From: Bacteroidales bacterium
GTDB taxonomy: Bacteria > Bacteroidota > Bacteroidia > Bacteroidales > PUMT01
Direction of reading: 5' to 3'
Length of the DNA stretch: 5,557 nucleotides
NCBI GenBank assembly: GCA_007119075.1
Contig: SKQJ01000291.1
Location: 1-5,557, forward strand
Below are positions 1 through 5,557 of the stretch, one piece after another. Numbering within the stretch: the stretch's first letter is position 1; every line of letters begins with the position of its first letter. The notes under the pieces were generated by a model. The model was not told the origin of the DNA. It was given only the letters and a program-made list of their open reading frames with translations, and did not search any database. The translations under genes were made by a program, and so were the position numbers.

Positions 1-619
1 CCAGATCGCGGGCAATATAGAGCTGTTGGAGGAGAAACTCCATCGCAATTTCATAGCGGGTCAAATCACGGTACAATATCGCCAGGTTGCCGAGCGTGGA
101 TGAAACCAGTGTTTTGTCACCGTGTATCAGTTTTTTTTCGAGCGCCATGTGAAAGTAGACTTCGGCCGAATCATATAGCGCCAGTTCCCTGTAAAGCAGG
201 CCTATATTATTCATGTAAATCCCCATTCTCCTGTGATCATCGAGCTCACTGGCAATTTTGACAGCCTCTTTGTAGTTTTCAAATACCTCGTCATAATTAT
301 TCAGCAGATAATGCACGTTGCCTATGCGGTTCATGGCATCGGCCATGCCTTCCCGGTAGCCCAGCTCGCTGGCAAGCCGGTATCCGCGGGTTGCATAATC
401 CATGCTTTCGTCAAAACTGTTGAACCAGCTGGCTTTGCTCATTTCGAGCAGCAGGTCCACTCTGGAAGTGCCCTCAGCCTCATCAAGGCTTATTTCCCTT
501 CTTTCGGCTGTCACATCAGCCTGCTGCTGCGCCCGCCCGGGTTGCAGGCAGCAGATAAACAGGCATGCAAACATCAGCGTGCGCCATGAAAACGAGCAGG
601 TATTTGGAAAACTCTTCAT
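1..619 (-). CDS. Exported TPR-repeat protein, probable second TPR sensor (3' end beyond window)
   Basis: This is an open minus-strand frame of 206 codons with no stop before the window edge, so only the N-terminal part is visible. The ATG at 619 is chosen because it forms an ATGA overlap with the stop of the upstream kinase and is followed by a signal peptide. That peptide has a hydrophobic core at residues 14-25 and likely Sec cleavage after GRA at about residue 30; there is no good lipobox. Residues 53-206 form TPR-like helical pairs with a period near 40 residues, including MNRIGN (96-101), MNNIG (136-140) and LGNLA (176-180). Residues 53-104 align without gaps to residues 43-94 of the neighbouring histidine kinase, with about 21 of 52 identical by hand count, so the two are paralogues. 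The visible part is probably a periplasmic protein-interaction or sensory array. The missing C-terminus could be a histidine kinase, a DNA-binding output domain or nothing more than TPRs; this cannot be decided here. Confidence 0.88.
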   Translation of the reverse strand, partial: MKSFPNTCSFSWRTLMFACLFICCLQPGRAQQQADVTAERREISLDEAEGTSRVDLLLEMSKASWFNSFDESMDYATRGYRLASELGYREGMADAMNRIGNVHYLLNNYDEVFENYKEAVKIASELDDHRRMGIYMNNIGLLYRELALYDSAEVYFHMALEKKLIHGDKTLVSSTLGNLAILYRDLTRYEIAMEFLLQQLYIARDL

Positions 620-2910
620 TTCGGTACGGTAAATATAAATGTGCTGCCTTTGCCCGGTTCACTCGTGATACTGAGATCACCACCGTTTTTTTCGACGAAT
701 TCCCTGCAGAGTATCAGTCCGAGACCCGTGCCTTTTTCATCATCGGTTCCCGGTGTGGTAATATTGTAATCAAGGTTGAAAAGCTTTTTCTGCTCGCTTT
801 CTCCAATTCCGATCCCGTTGTCGGTGACCGAAACCTCAACATGATCGGTTTTTTCATTTGCAGTGATTGCTATTTTCCCTCCGCGGTGGGTAAATTTAAT
901 AGCATTGTCAATCAGGTTCCTGAATACCGTTGCCATCGAATTCTTGTCGGCAAATATGCTGATGGAGCTGTCAATATCTATGAACAAACCTATGTTCTTG
1001 CCGGCGGCATTCGGCGCGGCGCTGGCAATCTCGTTTTCCGCCAGATCTTTAAGACATATCTGTTCGGGCTTGTAGATAATGTTGCCCGTCTGGCATTTTG
1101 ACCAGGTCAAAAGATTTTCCAGCAACATGTAAAGGCTTGATGCCGATTTGTTGATGATCCCTATATAGGTATGGATTTGATCCCGCGAAAGCTCCCTGTA
1201 ATTCAGGTTGAGCGTTTCGGAAAAGCCAAGCAGCGCATTGAACGGGTTTTTAAGATCGTGCGCTATGATGGAAAAAAACTTGTCTTTTGTATTATTGAGC
1301 TTCTGGAGATTTCTTTCTGTCAGTGTCAGTTCCGAATATGCTTCTTCAAGCTCAAGATTCTTTTCCCGGAGAGCAAGGGAAAGCCTCTTTTTGTAATTGT
1401 AAATGAGGTGCATCGAAAGGGCAAAAATGGCTGTCAGAAGCGCTATTGCACCATAGAAGAACATGTTTGTCGTCTGCCTTTTGATCTGAAGCTGCCGGAG
1501 GTCGTGATCTCTCTGGAGCAAATCAAGCTCACCCAGCTGCCTTTCGCGGCTGTATCTTACCTGAAGCTCAGCGATCTTGTTGGCAGCTTCGGCCGAGTAA
1601 ATGGTCTCCTGGTATGAATCAAAAAGCTCATAGCAAAACAGGGCGGTTTCATAATCTTCCAGATATATGTAAAGCTTAGAACGAAAAAGGTAGTTTTCGC
1701 TTATTATTGACCTGGCATTCATGGGTACTGCTATATCGAGGGCAATGTCCAGGCATTCCATTGCCTTTTCATGATCCCCGAGGGCAAGGTACAATTCCCC
1801 CAGGTTGTTGTGATTGTTTGCCAGGCTGTAATCCAGTCCCAGTGAACGGTTGATGGCGGCCGACTGCGTAAAGGATTCAAGCGCATTGTCATAATCTTCC
1901 AGCCTGGTATACAACATTCCCTTGTTATTGCTGGTGACTGCTATGCCCTCTTCATCGCTGAGCTGCTCGTAAATATCCAGGGCCTGGGAATAATAATCCA
2001 GGGCAGTTTCATAGTCCTGCTTTTCATACCAGATGATCCCTATATTGTTCAGAAGCGATGCGGTGCCCCTGTTCGCGCTTCCCTGCGCCCTGTAGATTGC
2101 CAGGGAATTTTCATAATAACTGACAGCCAGTTCAAGGTTGCCGAGCTTTTTATGAATAATCCCGATATTGTTTTTTACAGAGGCGATCCCTGCCTGGTTG
2201 CCGGCCGACATGAAAAGTCTTTGAGCCTGGAAATACAGCTCAAAGGCCCTGTCGTAAATATTCATTCCCTGGAACATTCTGCCCATATTGAACAAAGATG
2301 AGGCAATGTTGGCTGTATCGTTGAGCTCCCGGTAAATCCCCAATGCCCGTTCAAAGGCAGGTCTTGCATTTTCGAAATCATGCAGGTCGGTGCTTGCATT
2401 TCCCAGCATGCTTGAATACCGGGCAATATCATTTACATCGCCCGACTCGATGCTGAGCTCTGCTGCTTTGCGTATAAATTCCACTGCCATTCCCGGCTCG
2501 CCGGAAAAGCTCCAGGCCAGGTAGAGATTATTGTAAGAGCCCAGAATTCCCCTGTGATCGCCGATCTCCAGCCGTATTTCGAGTGAGCGGTTATAATAGT
2601 CGATCGCTTCGGCATGGTTGCCCGCCATGTACTGTGCGTTGCCAAGCCTGTTGAGAGCATCTGCCAAACCTTTGCTGTTTTCGGTGTCCCTGGCGATTTC
2701 CAGCGCCTGGCTCGCGTAATCGATGCTTTTTTCGATCGAATCATGCCAGTGCAATCTGGAAAGTTCGTTTAAAATGTCAATCCTTTCCGGGTAAGGCACG
2801 GCTTCCAAAAGCTGTCTGAGGCTGTCGGCTACGGGATTTGCGGCCCTGAGCCAGGAGGGCCCCTGGAACAGAAGGATCAAAATGACCAGGTATTTGAGAA
2901 AGCTTTTCAA
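616..2910 (-). CDS. TPR-repeat transmembrane sensor histidine kinase
   Basis: This is a complete 764-residue two-component sensor kinase. It has a signal peptide at residues 1-23 (hydrophobic core about 7-15, cleavage near LRA|A), then some nine or ten TPRs spaced about 40 residues apart over 41-440. Repeated NNIG/NNLG motifs occur, for example at 247-250, 288-291 and 368-371. A charged helical stretch (about 440-480) leads to one membrane segment at about 482-504, a short coiled coil (505-543) and a cytoplasmic kinase core. The phospho-acceptor is His551 in HDLKNP. The ATP-binding domain shows the N box (NLIDNAIKF, Asn669), the G1 box (DNGIGIG, 697-703), an F box around Phe711 and the G2 box (GTGLGL, 727-732). 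All residues needed for activity appear present. By inference the TPR array is periplasmic and senses an unknown ligand or partner. There is no HAMP, PAS or receiver domain, and no response regulator gene nearby. Translation starts at TTG; no in-frame ATG lies near the signal peptide. Confidence 0.95.
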   Translation of the reverse strand: MKSFLKYLVILILLFQGPSWLRAANPVADSLRQLLEAVPYPERIDILNELSRLHWHDSIEKSIDYASQALEIARDTENSKGLADALNRLGNAQYMAGNHAEAIDYYNRSLEIRLEIGDHRGILGSYNNLYLAWSFSGEPGMAVEFIRKAAELSIESGDVNDIARYSSMLGNASTDLHDFENARPAFERALGIYRELNDTANIASSLFNMGRMFQGMNIYDRAFELYFQAQRLFMSAGNQAGIASVKNNIGIIHKKLGNLELAVSYYENSLAIYRAQGSANRGTASLLNNIGIIWYEKQDYETALDYYSQALDIYEQLSDEEGIAVTSNNKGMLYTRLEDYDNALESFTQSAAINRSLGLDYSLANNHNNLGELYLALGDHEKAMECLDIALDIAVPMNARSIISENYLFRSKLYIYLEDYETALFCYELFDSYQETIYSAEAANKIAELQVRYSRERQLGELDLLQRDHDLRQLQIKRQTTNMFFYGAIALLTAIFALSMHLIYNYKKRLSLALREKNLELEEAYSELTLTERNLQKLNNTKDKFFSIIAHDLKNPFNALLGFSETLNLNYRELSRDQIHTYIGIINKSASSLYMLLENLLTWSKCQTGNIIYKPEQICLKDLAENEIASAAPNAAGKNIGLFIDIDSSISIFADKNSMATVFRNLIDNAIKFTHRGGKIAITANEKTDHVEVSVTDNGIGIGESEQKKLFNLDYNITTPGTDDEKGTGLGLILCREFVEKNGGDLSITSEPGKGSTFIFTVPK

Positions 2911-2913
2911 ATA

Positions 2914-4317
2914 TTATAATTTATCCTCTTTGCGGCCGGTACCATTGCCGGTCACCCTGCTGCGAAAACGGCCATCGTGCAATTTTGTTGTCAGCATATC
3001 GCCGTTTTTGATTTCATCGATGCTTTTTACCAATCTTCCCTCCTTGTGCACGAGGGCATATCCCTTTTTAAGGATGTTTTGCGGATCGATCAGTGTCAGG
3101 GTTTTGTCAAGAAGCTCCAGCCTGCCCGATCTCTTTCTTAACAATTCCTTTATTTTGCCCGGAATTGTTTCGTCTCTCAGATCCAGTAAATTATTTTTTC
3201 CTGTAAGTAAATGATTTTTTACAACGAAACCAAAACCTCTATGGAATGAATCGAGCCTGTGCCTGTTTTTTTGCATGTACCTTGATGCCGATCCGCCCAG
3301 AAATGTTCCGGTGGTTTTCAGATGCCGTTTTTTTTGAAGGATATTATTGCCGGCTGCCATGGGCAATTCCCTGAGAGAGGAATTTATAAATTGCCTGTTA
3401 AAATCAAGTATGCGTGTTACTTCGCCGGCGAGATTTGCTGAAAGTCCCCTGATCCGCATATCGAGATCCGTGAATTTCCCGATCAGGAACTCGGCTACTG
3501 CAGTTGGGGTTTTAAGGTCTGTATGGGCAACCAGTCCGGCAATCGTGCGATCCCTTTCATGTCCGATCCCGGTAATTACCGGCAGGGGAAGCTGGGCAAT
3601 ATGGGCTGCGATATCATAGCTGTCAAAGCTGTTAAGGTCAGATGCCGAACCTCCCCCCCGGAGGATTGCGACAAGGTCAAACTGATTTTCCAGTTTAAAT
3701 ATTTCTTCCAGCGCTTCGGTCACCGAACGGGCAGTATTGTCACCCTGCATGAGGGCAGGAAAAAGCGTGATCTCGAACCTGTAATTTCTGGGGTTGTTGA
3801 CGATCTGATGCATAAAGTCTTCATAACCCGCAGCCTGAGGAGAAGAGATTACGGCAACCCTTGCCGGAAGCAATGGGAAGGGCAGCTCCCTGTTCATGGT
3901 GAATATCCCTTCCTGTTCAAGGCGCCTTATGGTCTCGGTTCTTTTCTGCTCGAGGTCGCCCAGGGTATATACCGGATCAATGTCCCTGATATTGAAGCTG
4001 AGGCCGTATAGTTCATGAAACACCACGCTTGCTTCGACCAGGATCATCATGCCCTTGCCCGGGGATTGTGAAGTAGAAGTTTCAAAATAGCTTTTCAGCA
4101 TCCTCCAGGTATTTGCCCATATAGTTGCCCGCGATCTTGCAATAATCCTGTCCTGTTCACGGTCTTTTTCAACCAGCTCGAGGTAACAATGGCCGTTTAT
4201 ATTTTCCCTGATCTCATTTATCTCTGCAACAAGCCAGTACCTTCCGGGGAAAGACTCTTCGATAGCCTTCCCGATCAGGTTTGACAGCTCCAGCAGCGTA
4301 TATCTTGTTCTTTCCAT
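2914..4317 (-). CDS. xseA: Exodeoxyribonuclease VII large subunit
   Basis: XseA is the catalytic subunit of exonuclease VII, a cytoplasmic enzyme that degrades single-stranded DNA from both ends to short oligonucleotides and acts in repair and recombination. The product is 467 residues, close to the usual length. An N-terminal OB-fold DNA-binding domain spans about residues 5-115. The catalytic domain follows, with VISSPQAAGYEDF (Asp167), ILRGGGSASDL (Arg220) and GIGHERD (His253, Asp256). By motif position these match the Asp, Arg, His and Asp known to be needed in the E. coli enzyme. Residues 263-277 (VAHTDLKTPTAVAEF) are the Bacteroidota form of the next conserved block. A long, basic helical region (about 285-405) and the conserved C-terminal motif DPQNILKKGYALV (411-423) complete the protein. 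The ATG at 4317 places the OB-fold directly at the N-terminus; an upstream ATG is out of frame. The gene for the small subunit, xseB, does not follow; a sensor kinase begins 3 nt after the stop. Confidence 0.96.
   Translation of the reverse strand: MERTRYTLLELSNLIGKAIEESFPGRYWLVAEINEIRENINGHCYLELVEKDREQDRIIARSRATIWANTWRMLKSYFETSTSQSPGKGMMILVEASVVFHELYGLSFNIRDIDPVYTLGDLEQKRTETIRRLEQEGIFTMNRELPFPLLPARVAVISSPQAAGYEDFMHQIVNNPRNYRFEITLFPALMQGDNTARSVTEALEEIFKLENQFDLVAILRGGGSASDLNSFDSYDIAAHIAQLPLPVITGIGHERDRTIAGLVAHTDLKTPTAVAEFLIGKFTDLDMRIRGLSANLAGEVTRILDFNRQFINSSLRELPMAAGNNILQKKRHLKTTGTFLGGSASRYMQKNRHRLDSFHRGFGFVVKNHLLTGKNNLLDLRDETIPGKIKELLRKRSGRLELLDKTLTLIDPQNILKKGYALVHKEGRLVKSIDEIKNGDMLTTKLHDGRFRSRVTGNGTGRKEDKL
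2924..2929 (-). promoter_or_regulatory. Possible ribosome binding site for the TTG-started kinase
   Basis: The minus strand reads AGAGGA here, inside the last codons of xseA. It lies 13 nt before the TTG start at 2910, further than the usual 5-9 nt, so it is a weak candidate. It is still the only purine-rich Shine-Dalgarno-like element near this start. Ribosomes finishing xseA three nucleotides upstream may reinitiate instead. Confidence 0.3.
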
Positions 4318-4456
4318 ATGGATTCCGGCATAATATCCTGTCCGGGCAGCAAGGCCTGCATCAGTCCCAGGTTCCTGCTCCGATTAATGGCATCTCGACA
4401 ATTTTCCCCGTCCGAAACATCATCTTCTCTTTTGGCCCGTCAGGCGGTTTTCTGCA
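4318..4456. other. rsmI-xseA intergenic gap (139 bp), no supported gene
   Basis: This is the only gap over 20 bp in the window. It is the likeliest place for a separate xseA promoter, but I find no convincing Bacteroidota promoter (TTG near -33, TAnnTTTG near -7). There is no hairpin followed by a T-run on the minus strand, so no intrinsic terminator is supported. The longest minus-strand reading frame noticed is 20 codons at 4423-4361, with no similarity that I recognise. Confidence 0.5.
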
Positions 4457-5131
4457 TTATTCCCTGTTTCCAGCCACAACTACGACTATTTCGCCCTTGA
4501 TCGTTTTATCGCCGAAATAGTCGATAAGCTCTTCAAGGCTCCCTCTCACCGTTTCTTCGTACAGTTTGGTCAGCTCCCTGGAAACAGACGCCTGCCGACC
4601 GGGCCCGAGGGCTTCGGCAAACTCCCGCAGAAGCCCGACAAGCCGGAAGGGCGATTCATAAAAAACCATTGTGCGCGATTCATCCAGCAAATTGTTTATC
4701 TGTTTTCTTCTTCCTTTTTTACGAGGCAGGAACCCTTCAAAGCAAAATCTGTTGCAGGGCAGGCCGCTGTTTACAAGTGCAGGGATAAAGGCAACGGCAC
4801 CCGGCAGGCACTCTACTTCCGCTTCCCTTTCGACACATGCCCTCACCAGCAGATACCCCGGATCAGATATCGAGGGCGTGCCGGCATCCGTCACCAGAGC
4901 AATCGTTTCTCCGCCGGCTATCCTGTCGGCTATCGGCCCGGTGTTTCTATGCTCGTTATGCTGATGGTATGCCTGCATTTTATTGCTTATCGAATAGTGT
5001 TTCAGAAGCATGCCGGTTTTTCTTGTGTCTTCGGCCAGGATAAGATCGGCCGATCTCAGCGCATCGATTGCCCTCAGGGTTATATCCGACAGGTTCCCGA
5101 TTGGAGTGGGCACCAGTATAAGCTTTCCCAT
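4457..5131 (-). CDS. rsmI: 16S rRNA (cytidine(1402)-2'-O)-methyltransferase
   Basis: RsmI transfers a methyl group from S-adenosylmethionine to the 2'-OH of C1402 in the decoding centre of 16S rRNA; together with RsmH it forms m4Cm1402, which tunes decoding accuracy. The 224-residue product shows the tetrapyrrole-methylase fold motifs in order: PTPIGNLSDIT (8-18), AEDTR (33-37), TDAGTPSISDPG (81-92), PGA (110-112), SGLP (122-125), FEGFLPRKKGRR (131-142), FYESPFR (157-163), SREL (184-187) and KGEIVVVVAG (212-221). It is about 60 residues shorter than E. coli RsmI (286) and lacks the C-terminal extension. As far as I recall, the short form is normal in Bacteroidota, so this is not a truncation. 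The ATG at 5131 is right at the start of the first beta strand (KLILVPTPIGN), which fixes it. The upstream gene ends 10 nt earlier, so the two are probably co-transcribed. There is no Shine-Dalgarno sequence. Confidence 0.97.
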   Translation of the reverse strand: MGKLILVPTPIGNLSDITLRAIDALRSADLILAEDTRKTGMLLKHYSISNKMQAYHQHNEHRNTGPIADRIAGGETIALVTDAGTPSISDPGYLLVRACVEREAEVECLPGAVAFIPALVNSGLPCNRFCFEGFLPRKKGRRKQINNLLDESRTMVFYESPFRLVGLLREFAEALGPGRQASVSRELTKLYEETVRGSLEELIDYFGDKTIKGEIVVVVAGNRE

Positions 5132-5141
5132 AATAAAGACA

Positions 5142-5557
5142 TTATAAGTCCTGGCTCTTTCTTTTCACAAGGGTAAGCAGTTTTTTGACTGCCTCGTTTT
5201 TTTCATCCAGTGAGTATTTGCTCTTTGCAATAACAAGAGCTTCCTCATATGAGGCGGCTTTGTTCAGGTCGTCGATGCACTGGTTGTATTTTTCCGGTCT
5301 CCCGGTAAATATTTCCTTGATAAATAAAAATTTATCATTCAGGCCTATTGAGTTTCTGAGATCGGATATGGGCCTGGATCGCATCCGGGTAGTGAGGTCT
5401 TCCCGGGTTTGCTTGCTGGCGATTGCCTGGTTGATATAGTTTTGGGAGGACTGGTATTTATCGGCGATAATTTCGATGTCGTCCTGCCGGCCGGGCTTAT
5501 CTGTTTTGGATGAGGCCTTTCCGTTTTCGGTTCTGTCGGACGGGTGCATTGGGGCAG
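5142..5557 (-). CDS. Conserved hypothetical protein of Bacteroidota, possibly 5'-partial
   Basis: The frame ends at TAA (5144-5142). Its first visible ATG is at 5549, giving 135 residues, but the frame stays open to the window edge, so the true start may lie outside. From that ATG, residues 1-25 are polar and low in complexity (Ser, Lys, Asp, Gly), like a disordered linker. Residues 58-120 form a helical module with the pattern RPISDLRNSIGLNDKFLF, an IKEIF segment, YNQCIDDLNKAASYEEAL and a C-terminal KKLLTLVKRK. I recognise this 'IGINDKFLFI-LF' module from small uncharacterised Bacteroidota proteins, usually C-terminal to a variable N-terminal part; this is from memory. No catalytic motif, signal peptide or membrane segment is visible. 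It lies 10 nt before rsmI on the same strand. The function is unknown, and neighbourhood gives only weak support for a link to translation. Confidence 0.8.
   Translation of the reverse strand, partial: APMHPSDRTENGKASSKTDKPGRQDDIEIIADKYQSSQNYINQAIASKQTREDLTTRMRSRPISDLRNSIGLNDKFLFIKEIFTGRPEKYNQCIDDLNKAASYEEALVIAKSKYSLDEKNEAVKKLLTLVKRKSQDL

Noticed and set aside
565..1101. Plus-strand open frame of 178 codons
   Set aside because: It lies opposite the kinase catalytic domain and the start of the next TPR gene, whose N, G1 and G2 box motifs are unmistakable. It resembles no family I know and is a shadow.
2911..2918. TATAAT-like stretch just before the kinase start, as a promoter
   Set aside because: The minus strand contains TTATAATATTTG, which resembles both a sigma70 -10 box and the Bacteroidota TAnnTTTG element. 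It overlaps the xseA stop and touches the TTG start, so a transcript from it would start inside the coding region. The TAnnTTTG match also has a mismatch.
3523..4011. Plus-strand open frame of 162 codons
   Set aside because: It is opposite the xseA catalytic region, whose conserved motifs are all intact on the minus strand.
4318..4456. Intrinsic terminator between rsmI and xseA
   Set aside because: Short inverted repeats (CAGG/CCTG, CCGG/CCGG) occur, but none makes a stable stem followed by a T-run.
4457..5131. Truncated or frameshifted rsmI
   Set aside because: It is about 60 residues shorter than the E. coli protein, but all core motifs are present and it ends after the last beta strand, as I expect for Bacteroidota forms.

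Overview
The window looks like chromosomal DNA from a member of the Bacteroidota (Bacteroidetes). Four things suggest this. The exonuclease VII large subunit carries the VAHTDLKTPTAVAEF variant of its active-site motif. The RsmI methyltransferase is the short form. Start codons mostly lack strong Shine-Dalgarno sequences. The window also holds membrane histidine kinases with long exported arrays of 40-residue 'NNIG'-type TPRs. The genus cannot be told from this sequence.

All genes lie on the minus strand, so transcription runs from high to low coordinates, and spacing is tight enough for one operon or two adjacent ones. In order of transcription: (1) 5557-5142, the end of a conserved but uncharacterised Bacteroidota protein, possibly truncated by the window edge; (2) 5131-4457, rsmI, which modifies C1402 of 16S rRNA; (3) a 139-bp gap with no convincing gene or terminator; (4) 4317-2914, xseA, the large subunit of exonuclease VII, with no xseB after it; (5) 2910-616, a complete 764-residue TPR sensor histidine kinase that starts at a TTG codon 3 nt after the xseA stop; (6) 619-1, the first 206 residues of a second exported TPR protein, overlapping the kinase by ATGA and running off the window. 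I see no plus-strand gene, RNA gene, insertion sequence, CRISPR array or clear intrinsic terminator.

The first half of the window is housekeeping (rRNA methylation, DNA repair) and the second half is signalling. The two TPR proteins are clearly paralogous at their N-termini: both begin (M)KSF and align without gaps over at least 50 residues. They are therefore likely a tandem duplication, and the overlapping stop and start suggest their translation is coupled. No response regulator is visible, and the kinase has no receiver domain, so its partner lies outside the window. I found nothing that amounts to a clearly new biological system. The tandem, translationally coupled TPR sensors next to xseA are the part most worth following up.
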